DNA of 64,000 nucleotides, from contig OZ245058.1 of assembly GCA_965224595.1 (NCBI GenBank), positions 2,914,001 through 2,978,000 on the forward strand, in the 5' to 3' direction. Position 1 is the first letter of the stretch, and each line of letters starts with the position of its first letter. Below, in pieces: positions 52,409 to 61,640 of this stretch. The stretch is from Aliivibrio_A sp016764915. Its GTDB lineage: Bacteria > Pseudomonadota > Gammaproteobacteria > Enterobacterales > Vibrionaceae. Both the position numbers and the translations under genes were made by a program. Below the pieces are notes generated by a model. The model saw only the letters and a list, made by a program, of their open reading frames with translations. It did not search any database and was not told the origin of the DNA.

Positions 52409-52738
52409 ATGGAGATGTTTCAAATTCGTACAGTGCAGCAAGCTTATAAGATGCTCAACGATCTTGGCGATAAAGCAATACTGGTTGATGTTAGAGATCT
52501 ACAGTCATACCGCTTAGCTCATGCGGTTGGGGCGTTTCATTTAACTAATGAAAGTATGATTACTCTGATGAATGACGTTGACTTTGAGCAACCGATATTT
52601 GTCATGTGCTACCACGGCATTAGCAGTCAAGGTGCTGCTCAGTACTTGATCCATCAAGGTTATGAAGAGGTATATAGTATTGATGGTGGGTTTGATCGTT
52701 GGAATAAAGAACAGTTACCAATTATTCAAATGGACTGA
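52409..52738 (+). CDS. glpE: Thiosulfate sulfurtransferase GlpE (rhodanese)
   Basis: A 109-residue single-domain rhodanese. The active loop is CYHGISSQGAA with C67 as the sulfur acceptor; DVRDLQSYRLAHAVGAFHL is the usual N-terminal motif. It transfers sulfane sulfur from thiosulfate to acceptors such as cyanide or thioredoxin. The ATG at 52409 follows AGGAAGGA; a TTG one codon earlier is possible. Followed by glpG with a 19-bp gap, as in E. coli. Confidence 0.95.
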   Translation: MEMFQIRTVQQAYKMLNDLGDKAILVDVRDLQSYRLAHAVGAFHLTNESMITLMNDVDFEQPIFVMCYHGISSQGAAQYLIHQGYEEVYSIDGGFDRWNKEQLPIIQMD

Positions 52739-52757
52739 TTTTTTTAAGGCAAAATAG

Positions 52758-53594
52758 ATGCATAAATTAGCAGTTGTTGATCATCCTCGTGTCGCTCAGT
52801 CATTTGTAGACTATATGGCCTCTCGAGGCTTTGACGTCAAGATGATGCCAGAGCCTGAAGGAAGAGTCGCGTTATGGTTTTTGGGGGGCAGTGAACACTT
52901 TATTGAAATCGAAACTGAATTTGAGCGATTTTCGAATAATCTCGATGATCGGAAATATCAAGCAGCCTCTTGGAATGTAGCTGAGAGCCGTACTGCTAAA
53001 TTTAGCTATTCTTCACCCAATTTATTAAAAATGGTGGTATCGCATTCTGGTCCCGTCACGTTGACGGTGATGGTTGTCTGCATGGTTATTTTTTCGCTGC
53101 AACTGCTTGGTTTCTCGCAGTCACTATTTTCGCTTATGCATTTTCCGACCACGGCTGATCAACAGTGGCAGTTATGGCGACTGTTTTCACACGCTCTATT
53201 GCACTTTTCCGTAACCCATATTGCCTTTAATTTGTTGTGGTGGTGGCAGCTTGGTGGTGAAATAGAGAATAAAATAAGTCGCAGTAAGTTATTACAGCTC
53301 TTTCTCTTCTCCGCCCTTTTCTCTGGCTTAGGTCAATACTGGGTTGAAGGTGGTAATTTTGGCGGGTTATCTGGAGTGGTATACGCTTTGTTAGGTTATA
53401 TTTGGATTACAGGGACCCTCTCTCCAAAGAGAGATTTGTTGATTGGAAAACCGATCATTGCTTTTATGTTGATTTGGTTGGTTTTAGGTTTCGTTCAGCC
53501 CTTTATGGCAATAGCAAATACCGCTCATTTGGTCGGGTTGCTGAGTGGTTGTTTATTAGCATGGTTCGACAGTCAACGTTATAAAAGAGATTAG
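52758..53594 (+). CDS. glpG: Rhomboid intramembrane serine protease GlpG
   Basis: A 278-residue membrane protease. After a cytoplasmic N-terminal domain (1-95) come six helices. The active site is a serine in GGLSGVVYAL (S205) and a histidine in NTAHLVGLLSG (H257), with HIAFNLLWWWQLG holding H154 and N158. It cleaves membrane proteins within or near their transmembrane segment. Cotranscribed with glpE. Confidence 0.97.
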   Translation: MHKLAVVDHPRVAQSFVDYMASRGFDVKMMPEPEGRVALWFLGGSEHFIEIETEFERFSNNLDDRKYQAASWNVAESRTAKFSYSSPNLLKMVVSHSGPVTLTVMVVCMVIFSLQLLGFSQSLFSLMHFPTTADQQWQLWRLFSHALLHFSVTHIAFNLLWWWQLGGEIENKISRSKLLQLFLFSALFSGLGQYWVEGGNFGGLSGVVYALLGYIWITGTLSPKRDLLIGKPIIAFMLIWLVLGFVQPFMAIANTAHLVGLLSGCLLAWFDSQRYKRD

Positions 53595-53624
53595 TGGTGA
53601 TGGCCACTAATCTGAATTTTTGTG

Positions 53625-54038
53625 TTATTGATAGAGAAATTTGGTAAACAGTAGGTCTGCGACGACGGTTTGACCAGTTTCTATAAGCAGTAGTTCATTA
53701 ATCTGTTTAAGGCTCTCTTTGCGGATCGCTTCTCGACCAGAAAGTGACTTAATCTGGTCTTCTCGCTGTTGGCCCAATATTGAAATAATCGCATCACGAA
53801 CTAAAGGATTGTGTTTCTCTAGTATGGGGAGCAGAGCAATATCGGGTACCAAAAGATCAATGCGAACTTTTATGTAACCGAGCTTTTTGCCAGTGGTGAC
53901 GAAATTGGTGGTGATATCTGGCTCTAAGGTGTAGTAGCCCAGTTGAGTATTGACTATTTCGCTCTCTTCGATTGAGAATGCGGAGAAATTAGGCGTTAAC
54001 GCCAATAAAAATAGGGCGAGTAGGGTATTCTTTTTCAT
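53625..54038 (-). CDS. FliL-like secreted protein
   Basis: A 137-residue protein with a hydrophobic N terminus that may be a signal peptide or anchor (LLALFLLALTPNF) and a FliL-type domain (YYTLEPDITTNFVTTG, KVRIDLLV, RDAIISILGQQREDQIKSL). FliL helps the flagellar motor stator. This copy lies between glpG and ubiC, away from flagellar operons, as in other vibrios. It is divergent from ubiC. Confidence 0.85.
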   Translation of the reverse strand: MKKNTLLALFLLALTPNFSAFSIEESEIVNTQLGYYTLEPDITTNFVTTGKKLGYIKVRIDLLVPDIALLPILEKHNPLVRDAIISILGQQREDQIKSLSGREAIRKESLKQINELLLIETGQTVVADLLFTKFLYQ

Positions 54039-54180
54039 TTTCTATTCCATTCGTCAGTAAATCGAGAGCTTAACGATATTCGTCTCGCTTGCTCCTTGAT
54101 ACAATAGTCGGCAGGAATAATAATTAATTAACTGCAAACCATCAAATTATAAATAGTCTCTGGTGGTTGCTGAAGAGAAC

Positions 54181-54732
54181 ATGTCAGATTTTAATCAAAT
54201 GTACTTATCAGCATTACATAATGTTACTTGGGTTGATCCCAGTGAATTTACGTTTGCTAATGAACAACAAAAGCAGTGGTTATTGGCGCAAGACTCTCTT
54301 TCGCGTCGTTTAGAGAGCTGTTGCCAATCGCTTACGGTTTCATTATTAGAAAATGAAACCGTTGCTGCGAGCACTTTAAATACTCAAGAACTCTCTTTAG
54401 TGGGATCTACCGATTGTCTAAGACGTCAGGTTATCCTACATGGTGATGATTCTCCATGGGTTTTTGGTCGAACATTGATCCCTACCTCGTCCTTAATTGA
54501 CCAAAAATATGATTTGGCTAGGCAAGGCAATATCCCCCTTGGCTTGACCGTTTTTAGTGTTAAAAATACTAGAAGGGATGCGTTACAAGTTGGTTCTATT
54601 GAAACGGCAGTAGGGAGGCTGCTAGCACGGCGCTCTCGATTATGGATGAACGAAAAACCGATGTTAGTTGCAGAGCTTTTTCTCCCACTCTCTCCGGTTT
54701 ATACAGTGGAAAGTATAGATGACAATGAGTAA
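54181..54732 (+). CDS. ubiC: Chorismate lyase UbiC
   Basis: A 183-residue enzyme that turns chorismate into 4-hydroxybenzoate and pyruvate, the first step of ubiquinone synthesis. LRRQVILHG, PWVFGRTLIP, IPLGLTVF and MLVAELFLP are characteristic blocks containing the active-site Arg and Glu. The frame opens at 54163, but the ATG at 54181 (MSDFNQMYL) fits the family. It overlaps ubiA by 14 bp. Confidence 0.95.
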   Translation: MSDFNQMYLSALHNVTWVDPSEFTFANEQQKQWLLAQDSLSRRLESCCQSLTVSLLENETVAASTLNTQELSLVGSTDCLRRQVILHGDDSPWVFGRTLIPTSSLIDQKYDLARQGNIPLGLTVFSVKNTRRDALQVGSIETAVGRLLARRSRLWMNEKPMLVAELFLPLSPVYTVESIDDNE

Positions 54733-55573
54733 AGCGCGAGCCATTTGGCAGTTAACGCGCATGAATCGTCCTATTGGTAGCCTACTTCTATTATGGCCTA
54801 CATTGTGGGCTCTATTTCTTGCAGCAGATGGAATTCCTCGTTGGGATGTTTTAGTGGTTTTTGTCCTGGGTGTGTTTTTTATGCGCTCTGCAGGGTGTGT
54901 CATTAACGACTTTGCAGATCGACACTTTGACGGTCATGTAAAGCGTACCTCGGAAAGACCGATTCCAGCAGGTTTAGTCAGTGGGAAAGAGGCGATTGTC
55001 ATTTTTCTACTATTAGGTATTAGCTCATTTTTGCTGGTGCTTACTATGAACAACTTGACTGTTTTCCTCTCTTTAGGCGGCATTATCTTGGCTGCTGCTT
55101 ATCCCTTTATGAAGCGTTTTACTCATCTTCCTCAACTTATTTTGGGGATGGCTTTTGGTTGGGCAATTCCAATGGCTTATGCTGCTCAATCTGGTGAACT
55201 TCCTGCACAAGCTTGGTTGCTGTTTGTGATTAATATTTTATGGACTATCGCTTATGACACTATGTATGCGATGGTTGATCGAGATGATGACTTGAATATT
55301 GGTATTAAATCGACCGCCATTTTATTTGGGCGCTTTGACAAATTGATTATCGGCTTGTTACAGCTCTCTGTGATTGCACTATTGATTTTTCTTGGTTGGT
55401 GGTTATCACTTGAAAATGCTTATTACTGGGGAGTATTAGTTGCTGCAGTACTGTTTGTACATCAACAGCGCTTGATTCGAGAGCGTAAACGTAAAGAGTG
55501 TTTACAAGGATTCTTAAATAACAACTATGTGGGTATGGCTCTGTTCATTGGCTTGGCCATCAGTGTTGTTTAA
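54719..55573 (+). CDS. ubiA: 4-hydroxybenzoate octaprenyltransferase UbiA
   Basis: A 284-residue inner-membrane prenyltransferase with eight or nine helices. The two aspartate motifs are NDFADRHFDGHVKRT and DTMYAMVDRDDD, which bind the polyprenyl diphosphate through magnesium. It attaches the octaprenyl chain to 4-hydroxybenzoate. It overlaps ubiC by 14 bp, so translation is coupled. An ATG two codons later (54725) is possible. Confidence 0.97.
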   Translation: MTMSKARAIWQLTRMNRPIGSLLLLWPTLWALFLAADGIPRWDVLVVFVLGVFFMRSAGCVINDFADRHFDGHVKRTSERPIPAGLVSGKEAIVIFLLLGISSFLLVLTMNNLTVFLSLGGIILAAAYPFMKRFTHLPQLILGMAFGWAIPMAYAAQSGELPAQAWLLFVINILWTIAYDTMYAMVDRDDDLNIGIKSTAILFGRFDKLIIGLLQLSVIALLIFLGWWLSLENAYYWGVLVAAVLFVHQQRLIRERKRKECLQGFLNNNYVGMALFIGLAISVV

Positions 55574-55595
55574 CCACGCTTAAAAACAGAGAAAA

Positions 55596-55630
55596 AACCC
55601 TCAATATTGGCAGTTCAACGATTGAGGGTT
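55596..55630. terminator. Bidirectional terminator between ubiA and plsB
   Basis: A 10-bp stem AACCCTCAAT / ATTGAGGGTT with a 15-nt loop, a run of A before it and GTTTTA after it, between two convergent genes. Confidence 0.85.
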
Positions 55631-55661
55631 GTTTTATCATGTTGCTATTTTTAACTCGGTG

Positions 55662-58079
55662 TTATTGATTCATTACTGCTTCAATGGTTAGTTTTACTTC
55701 TGGTGAGACGAGTGCTGATAAATCCATAGCGATATCTTCAATTTTCTCAGAAACCACCTGACCTTCAGTATCAAAGTACCCTTCTGTTTTGAGGGTATTA
55801 AACAGAGTTGAGAATACGCCTTTATCGAAGAATTCAGGGGCATTGATACCATGCAAACGGCTGAGTCTCTGGGCCATTACTTGGCTCTGTTTTTCAAGCT
55901 CTGCTTTATCTAAATAAGGAGAGACTCTTAAGTGAGTAAAAGCAATCGCATAACGTTGCAGAGTTTCAGTGATGGTTCTAGCCAATAGATTTACTTGTAA
56001 CAGTCGTGCGCTGTTAAGCTCTAATTGACTCTCTTTTTGAATAATGAGTCGTTGGCGTACTAACTCTTCAATATGCATCTCAACCACTGAATCAATATCT
56101 TTTACCTCGTACCTTAAAAACAGTTCAGCTTTTAAAAATGGATAGAGCTTTCGAACTTGCTCTTTAACTTGTTTTAGTGAGATTTCCTGGTACTGAACAA
56201 CGAGTTGGGCGATTAAAGAGGGTAATGCGAACAGGTGGATAATGTTATTACGATAGTAGGTCATCAATATGGATTGTTGGCGATCCAGTGAAATGATCTG
56301 CCCTAATTTATCCTTTTCAATGATGAACTTATCCAGCTTAATGGCGTGATCAATCAACTCTGAGGCCGAACTACTTGGTACCGTTGCCGTTGGAGAGTAA
56401 GGCACATTACGTAATAGCTCCAAATAGCACTCAAGTTGCAGTTCTAAATCCTCACGGCTAAGTGCTCTTTGACGAGAAGCAAGCAGCGCGGTTGAGCAGA
56501 GTGTTAGCGCATTGGCCGCCGCCGCATCATTAATGTGTGTCATCATTTTGTTGGCTAGACTATTCACTACGGGACTCATCCACTGAGGCTTTTGAGGCTC
56601 AATCGGGTTAATGGAATCATGCCAGTCTGGAGCGTGTTCGTTTAGGTATTGATTGAGGGAGATAGGCTCACCAAAGTTCACGTACGCTTTACCAAAATTA
56701 CGCAGCTTTCTCAATGTTCTTAATACCTGACCAGCATTCTCTTTCTCTTTACGTTTTCCTTGTAACTCTTTGGCGTAAGTTGATACTTCCATAACGTGTT
56801 CGTAACCGATATAGACAGGAACCAAAGTCACTGGGCGGTTCAATCCTCTCAACATCGCTTGTATGGTCATGGAGAGCATGCCCGTTTTTGCTTGCAGTAA
56901 ACGTCCGGTACGTGAACGGCCACCCTCGCTGAAGTATTCGACTGAATAGCCTTTGGAAAACAACTCTGCTAAATACTCTCGAAAAATAGTTGAGTAGAGT
57001 TTATTTCCTTTAAAACTTCGACGAATAAAGAAAGCGCCTCCTCGTCTGAATATTGAACCAACGGGGAAAAAGTTTAAATTGATGCCTGCGGCAATATGTG
57101 GCGGAACCATCCCTTCGTTAAAGAGAACATAAGAGAGCAGAAGGTAGTCCATATGGCTGCGATGACAAGGAACGTAGACTATCTCATGACCGTCTTGAGC
57201 TAGGCGTCTGACTGTAGCTGCATTGTTAATGTTCAGTCCTTGATATAGCTTGTTCCATAACCACCCTAAAAATCGACTGCCTGTTTTTACCATGTTGTAG
57301 GAGAAATCAGCAGCGATCTCTTCCATGATAGAGATTGCCTCTTTGCGTACTTTTTCTACCGATATGTTGCGAGCTTTAGCTTCATCTTGAATCACTTTCT
57401 CTATCGCTTTTGATTGCAATAGTCTTTTAAATTGTGTGTCACGATCAGGTAAGTTTGGACCAGATGCAGCCAGCTTTTGGCGAGAGAAGTGAATTCTAGC
57501 AACGCGAGCCAGTTTATGAGCAATCGCTTGGTCAGTACCATGATTGTCTGCCATATAACGCAGTGATACCACGGGACTGATACGAACCAGGCAGTCTCTT
57601 CCAGACGTAATAATAGCTTTGAATTTTTGTAGGCCATTTAGGGGTTGTAAGTGGGGTTTATTATTGCCCTCTTTACCCGGTTTTCTTCCCCACAAAACGG
57701 TGGTTGGTAATACTTGAATGTCTAGCTCTGAATCTTGCTGGTGCAGGCGAAGAAGTTGAGTGAAAAGTGTCATTGTGTGTTCAGGCAGATCGCTAGCAGG
57801 GTTAAAAAGCTTAGGGCCTGATGAAATAAAAACATAACGAGGGTAGAGTTTATCGCCGACTTTGATTGAGCCAAGGGGATCCGGCAGGCCTAACTGTAGA
57901 ATACTTTTTTGTAGGGTAAGTAGATCTGTTTGGGAGCTGAAAGGTAGCGCGTACACAATGGGACGAGTTAGATCTAAATTGAGATCTTGCACTGGATTTG
58001 ACGGGATAGAACTGCTGCGAACAAAGAGTGACAAAGGCAGTTTAATCAGTGATCGATAAAAATGTTGTCTAGTCGACAT
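55662..58079 (-). CDS. plsB: Glycerol-3-phosphate acyltransferase PlsB
   Basis: An 805-residue inner-membrane enzyme that acylates sn-glycerol-3-phosphate in the first step of phospholipid synthesis. The HX4D motif is in CHRSHMDYLLLSYVL; other acyltransferase blocks are GGAFFIRRSFKGNKLY, EYFSEGGRSRTGRLLQ and LVPVYIGYEHVME. Length is typical. It is divergent from lexA, as in E. coli. Confidence 0.97.
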   Translation of the reverse strand: MSTRQHFYRSLIKLPLSLFVRSSSIPSNPVQDLNLDLTRPIVYALPFSSQTDLLTLQKSILQLGLPDPLGSIKVGDKLYPRYVFISSGPKLFNPASDLPEHTMTLFTQLLRLHQQDSELDIQVLPTTVLWGRKPGKEGNNKPHLQPLNGLQKFKAIITSGRDCLVRISPVVSLRYMADNHGTDQAIAHKLARVARIHFSRQKLAASGPNLPDRDTQFKRLLQSKAIEKVIQDEAKARNISVEKVRKEAISIMEEIAADFSYNMVKTGSRFLGWLWNKLYQGLNINNAATVRRLAQDGHEIVYVPCHRSHMDYLLLSYVLFNEGMVPPHIAAGINLNFFPVGSIFRRGGAFFIRRSFKGNKLYSTIFREYLAELFSKGYSVEYFSEGGRSRTGRLLQAKTGMLSMTIQAMLRGLNRPVTLVPVYIGYEHVMEVSTYAKELQGKRKEKENAGQVLRTLRKLRNFGKAYVNFGEPISLNQYLNEHAPDWHDSINPIEPQKPQWMSPVVNSLANKMMTHINDAAAANALTLCSTALLASRQRALSREDLELQLECYLELLRNVPYSPTATVPSSSASELIDHAIKLDKFIIEKDKLGQIISLDRQQSILMTYYRNNIIHLFALPSLIAQLVVQYQEISLKQVKEQVRKLYPFLKAELFLRYEVKDIDSVVEMHIEELVRQRLIIQKESQLELNSARLLQVNLLARTITETLQRYAIAFTHLRVSPYLDKAELEKQSQVMAQRLSRLHGINAPEFFDKGVFSTLFNTLKTEGYFDTEGQVVSEKIEDIAMDLSALVSPEVKLTIEAVMNQ

Positions 58080-58281
58080 AGTACGTAATGAACCTCTATC
58101 AGCTAGGCCAGTTTAAAAGACCTAACTTAAAGTAATCAAAAAATGTAATTGCGCAGAATAGCAGATTACAATTTTACTGGTTAATATTTTGATTGTTTGA
58201 ACCGATTGGATCAAATCAGCTACGAGTATAACGTGCTTTCTTTATCTTCTTGATGATTAAAACTTCCAAATATAAATAATG

Positions 58282-58297
58282 CTGTATATACTCACAG
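58282..58297 (+). promoter_or_regulatory. LexA (SOS) box 1
   Basis: CTGTATATACTCACAG fits CTG-N10-CAG. It lies 20 bp upstream of a second box, matching the double-operator layout of autoregulated lexA genes. Confidence 0.88.
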
Positions 58298-58301
58298 TCA
58301 A

Positions 58302-58317
58302 CTGTATAAAAAGACAG
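58302..58317 (+). promoter_or_regulatory. LexA (SOS) box 2
   Basis: CTGTATAAAAAGACAG fits CTG-N10-CAG and ends 7 bp before the lexA start codon. Binding here would block transcription or ribosome access for lexA. Confidence 0.9.
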
Positions 58318-58324
58318 GTCAATT

Positions 58325-58942
58325 ATGAAGCCTTTAACGCCGAGACAACAAGAAGTATTAGATCTTATTAAAGCTAAGATTGAAGATGTAGGAATGCCGC
58401 CAACACGAGCTGAAATTGCTCGCGCATTGGGTTTCCGTTCTGCCAATGCTGCTGAAGAGCATCTGAAAGCTTTAGCTAGAAAGAAAGCAATCGAAATTAT
58501 TCCAGGTGCATCTCGAGGTATCCGCATCTTAGGGAAAAGAGGGAATGAAGATGAAGGGTTACCACTTATTGGACAAGTCGCTGCCGGAGAGCCAATCTTA
58601 GCTCAAGAGCATGTAGAGTCACACTATAAAATTGACCCGACGATGTTTAAACCGAAAGCAGATTTTCTGTTGCGAGTTCATGGCGAAAGCATGAAAGACA
58701 TCGGGATAATGGACGGTGATCTTTTAGCTGTGCATAAAACTCAAGATGTGCGTAATGGCCAAGTTATCGTGGCACGTTTAGAAGATGATGTTACCGTGAA
58801 ACGATTAGAAAGAAATGGTTCGAAAGTGCTGCTACACGCGGAGAATAAGGACTTTTCTCCTATTTCCGTAGATTTAGAGCATGAGCATATGGAGATTGAA
58901 GGCATTGCAGTGGGTGTGATTCGCAGCGCTAATTGGATGTAA
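58325..58942 (+). CDS. lexA: SOS-response repressor LexA
   Basis: A 205-residue repressor-protease. The N-terminal DNA-binding domain reads LTPRQQEVLDLIKAKI and FRSANAAEEHLKAL. The self-cleavage site is the Ala-Gly in QVAAGEP, and the catalytic Ser and Lys are in VHGESMKDIG and VTVKRLER. DNA damage activates RecA, which triggers cleavage and induces the SOS genes. Two operators lie directly upstream. Confidence 0.98.
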   Translation: MKPLTPRQQEVLDLIKAKIEDVGMPPTRAEIARALGFRSANAAEEHLKALARKKAIEIIPGASRGIRILGKRGNEDEGLPLIGQVAAGEPILAQEHVESHYKIDPTMFKPKADFLLRVHGESMKDIGIMDGDLLAVHKTQDVRNGQVIVARLEDDVTVKRLERNGSKVLLHAENKDFSPISVDLEHEHMEIEGIAVGVIRSANWM

Positions 58943-58984
58943 ATATTGGCAGGCTAAACATTAACGATATAACTTGCACTTGCT

Positions 58985-59003
58985 AATGATAGTTATTATC
59001 ATT
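58985..59003 (+). promoter_or_regulatory. Probable Fur box
   Basis: TGATAGTTATTATCA (58987-59001) differs at one base from the 7-1-7 Fur consensus TGATAATNATTATCA, and the symmetry extends to 19 bp. It lies about 25 bp before the methyltransferase start, suggesting repression when iron is plentiful. Confidence 0.75.
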
Positions 59004-59028
59004 TAAGTGGATATTATAGGAGTTGAAG

Positions 59029-59826
59029 ATGGCTTGCCAGAAAGGTTACCAAGTTCCCGCGAAATTGCTTCAGCCGATGTGGTTACGAAGCAGAGAGAGC
59101 CTAACAGACAATGGGCTCATTTATGATCCTATCGCCACAGCAGCATGTCAAAAGTGTCAATTGGCCCCAGAGTGCCTTTCGGATAATATCGATCAACAGC
59201 AGTTATTGCATGCCACACTCACCTTTGAGTGTGATGAATATGTAAAATCTTTTCTTAAAAAGCACGTTAATGGTTGGATTGTTAATGTTGGAGCTGGGTT
59301 AGATACTCGTTTCTATCGTTTAGATAATGGGCGCTGCCATTGGCTTGAACTCGACATTAACGAGCATCTATTATGGCGGCAACGTCTGTTTCATGCCAAT
59401 GAGCGTTATCACATGCGTTGTGGTTCAGTGACCGACACCCAGTGGTTGAAGTCGATTCCTATTCCCGATAACGTGCCGATTTTAATTGTGTGCGAACAAA
59501 CGCTGTTAGAGTGCAGAGAGCAGCAGGTCGCGCATTTTATACAGATGTTAGGCTGCCACTTTAATCATGCTCAGGCGTGTTTTGTTGTTGCTGGGGATAT
59601 GTGCAGTACGCCGTTAGCATTAAAATTAGGTGCTGGGAAGTATCGTCATGGGATCAGTAATCCTGCTCAAAAGTTCATTGGGTGGTTACCTTGGTCGCAG
59701 AGTGTATCAGTCAGCTCTCCTATTGATAAGGAGTGTAACCGTTGGAATGTCTGGCAGCGGTGGTTGGCGAAACTGCCTTTTTTAAAAAATCGCCTTACTC
59801 CAATTTTTGTTCATATAACATGGTAA
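59029..59826 (+). CDS. LCMT-family SAM-dependent methyltransferase with Cys-rich N terminus
   Basis: A 265-residue protein. The central motif VNVGAGLDTRFYRLDNGR (about 85-102) is the SAM-binding signature of leucine carboxyl methyltransferase/TcmP-like O-methyltransferases (PF04072). Unusually, the N terminus has C3 and ACQKCQLAPEC (C40, C43, C49), a possible metal or iron-sulfur site. A Fur box stands in front of it, so iron starvation probably induces it. The product or substrate is unknown; a siderophore- or metallophore-linked methylation is conceivable. The ATG at 59029 follows AGGAG; a TTG two codons upstream is possible. Confidence 0.83.
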   Translation: MACQKGYQVPAKLLQPMWLRSRESLTDNGLIYDPIATAACQKCQLAPECLSDNIDQQQLLHATLTFECDEYVKSFLKKHVNGWIVNVGAGLDTRFYRLDNGRCHWLELDINEHLLWRQRLFHANERYHMRCGSVTDTQWLKSIPIPDNVPILIVCEQTLLECREQQVAHFIQMLGCHFNHAQACFVVAGDMCSTPLALKLGAGKYRHGISNPAQKFIGWLPWSQSVSVSSPIDKECNRWNVWQRWLAKLPFLKNRLTPIFVHITW

Positions 59827-59882
59827 ATTCAGTTTAAACTTCCCATAGTTAAGTGTTCTTTTTAGTACAGTAAAATCAAACA

Positions 59883-59904
59883 AGGCGACGGTAATCAGTC
59901 GCCT
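59883..59904 (-). terminator. Terminator of sthA
   Basis: AGGCGAC / GTCGCCT form a 7-bp stem with an 8-nt loop. On the minus strand it is followed by TTGTTTGATTTT. It may also act for the upstream convergent methyltransferase gene. Confidence 0.7.
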
Positions 59905-59927
59905 CAAAACTTTCAAGATTAATGAAT

Positions 59928-61343
59928 CTAAAATAATCGGTTTAAACCATTTAAAGCAGCCACACGGTAGGCTTCAGCCATAGTTGGGTAGTTAAAGGTG
60001 GTTTTAACAAAGTACTCTATGGTATTTGCGTCACCTTTCTGCTCCATGATCGCCTGTCCAATGTGGATGATCTCAGCTGCACGCTCTCCAAAACAGTGAA
60101 TACCTAATATCTCTTTGGTCTCTCTGTGGAATAATATTTTCAAACTACCAATATCCATACCCGCAATCTGAGCTCGAGCAAGGTGTTTAAATGAAGATCG
60201 ACCCACTTCATACGGAACTTTATCTGCAGTGAGTTGTTGTTCCGTTTTACCCACTGAACTGATCTCTGGAATGGTGTAGATACCCGTCGGAATATGATCG
60301 ATTAGACTATCTTGAGCTTCACCTGTCGCGATGGCTTGCGCTGTAAATCGACCTTGATCGTACGCGGCACTTGCTAAACTTGGATAACCAATCACATCAC
60401 CAACCGCGTAAATATGTTCAACTTCCGTTTGATAGCTGTTATTAACCGTCAGTTGACCTCTAGAATCTGGTTTTAAACCCACAGTCTTTAAGTTTAATTT
60501 ATCCGTATTACCGGTTCTGCCATTAGCAAACAACAAGCAGTCAGCTTTCATTTTTTTACCTGATTCTAGATTTAGAATAACGCCATCGCTTACGCTATCA
60601 ACAGATTCACAGGTTTCATCATTACGAGTTACCACGCCGCTATTAGAGAAATGGTAAGAGAGAGAGTCTGACATCTCATTATCTAAAAATGAGAGTAAGC
60701 GGTCACGAGTGTTGATCAAATCAACTTTAACCCCTAACCCACGAAAAATAGAGGCGTATTCACAGCCAATAACGCCAGCACCATAAATGATGATATGGCG
60801 AGGATCGTGTTTAAGAGAGAGAATAGAGTCACTGTCATAGATACGGCTATGGTTAAAATTCACTCCCGGTGGATGATATGGACGAGAGCCTGTTGCGATA
60901 ACAAACTTATCAGCGCTATAAATATCAATGCTGCCATCGCTGTTTGTTACCGAGATAGTATTGCTGTCTGTAAATTGGGCTTCACCAAAAATCAACGAAC
61001 AGTGATTTTTATCATAAAATCCCTGTCGCATACGTGTTTGTTTATCAATCACAGATGTGGCATGACTTAGAATATCAGAGAATGTGGAGTGGATCGTAGA
61101 GTTATTCGCACAGTAAATAGGATTTTGATTAAATTCAGTAATACGGCTTACTGCATGACGAAGTGCTTTTGAAGGAATGGTGCCCCAGTGTGTACACCCT
61201 CCACCAACACTTGACTCTCTTTCAATAATGGCAACGTTTAATCCTGATTTGGTCAGACCCATTGCCGCACCTTCGCCACCGGGACCACTTCCGATGACAA
61301 TGACGTCAAAATGAGAGGTATTGTTTTTTCTTCTTCTTGGCAT
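59928..61343 (-). CDS. sthA: Soluble pyridine nucleotide transhydrogenase SthA
   Basis: A 471-residue flavoprotein that transfers electrons between NADPH and NAD+. VIGSGPGGEGAAMGLTKSG binds FAD. The disulfide of related reductases is replaced: GGGCTHWGTIPSKALRH has only one cysteine, as in true SthA. NAD(P) binds at IIYGAGVIGCEYASIF, and the C terminus is ...MEQKGDANTIEYFVKTTFNYPT. It is divergent from fabR, as in enterobacteria. Confidence 0.97.
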   Translation of the reverse strand: MPRRRKNNTSHFDVIVIGSGPGGEGAAMGLTKSGLNVAIIERESSVGGGCTHWGTIPSKALRHAVSRITEFNQNPIYCANNSTIHSTFSDILSHATSVIDKQTRMRQGFYDKNHCSLIFGEAQFTDSNTISVTNSDGSIDIYSADKFVIATGSRPYHPPGVNFNHSRIYDSDSILSLKHDPRHIIIYGAGVIGCEYASIFRGLGVKVDLINTRDRLLSFLDNEMSDSLSYHFSNSGVVTRNDETCESVDSVSDGVILNLESGKKMKADCLLFANGRTGNTDKLNLKTVGLKPDSRGQLTVNNSYQTEVEHIYAVGDVIGYPSLASAAYDQGRFTAQAIATGEAQDSLIDHIPTGIYTIPEISSVGKTEQQLTADKVPYEVGRSSFKHLARAQIAGMDIGSLKILFHRETKEILGIHCFGERAAEIIHIGQAIMEQKGDANTIEYFVKTTFNYPTMAEAYRVAALNGLNRLF

Positions 61344-61640
61344 ATCAGAACCTTCTTAAATGTTCGAACTCACATGACGTTATTATTATATTGCCGTTTT
61401 GTAGGGCTTTATGGCGTGATGTGTTGAGTAATATTATGCACATTGTAACCTTTTCCTTTCTTGGTTATGCAATCTTATTATAATAGGGTGGGAGTGATCA
61501 CGTAGTCGTTTTAAATGTAGCGGCAACTTTCGGTTATCTGGGTTTGCAGTCGCTGCTGGTTCACGATAATGTGGGCGCAGCGGAGTGATCAAACTAGGTC
61601 TCTTATCTAGGAATCCAATTACCACGTAAAGAGTAATTTA

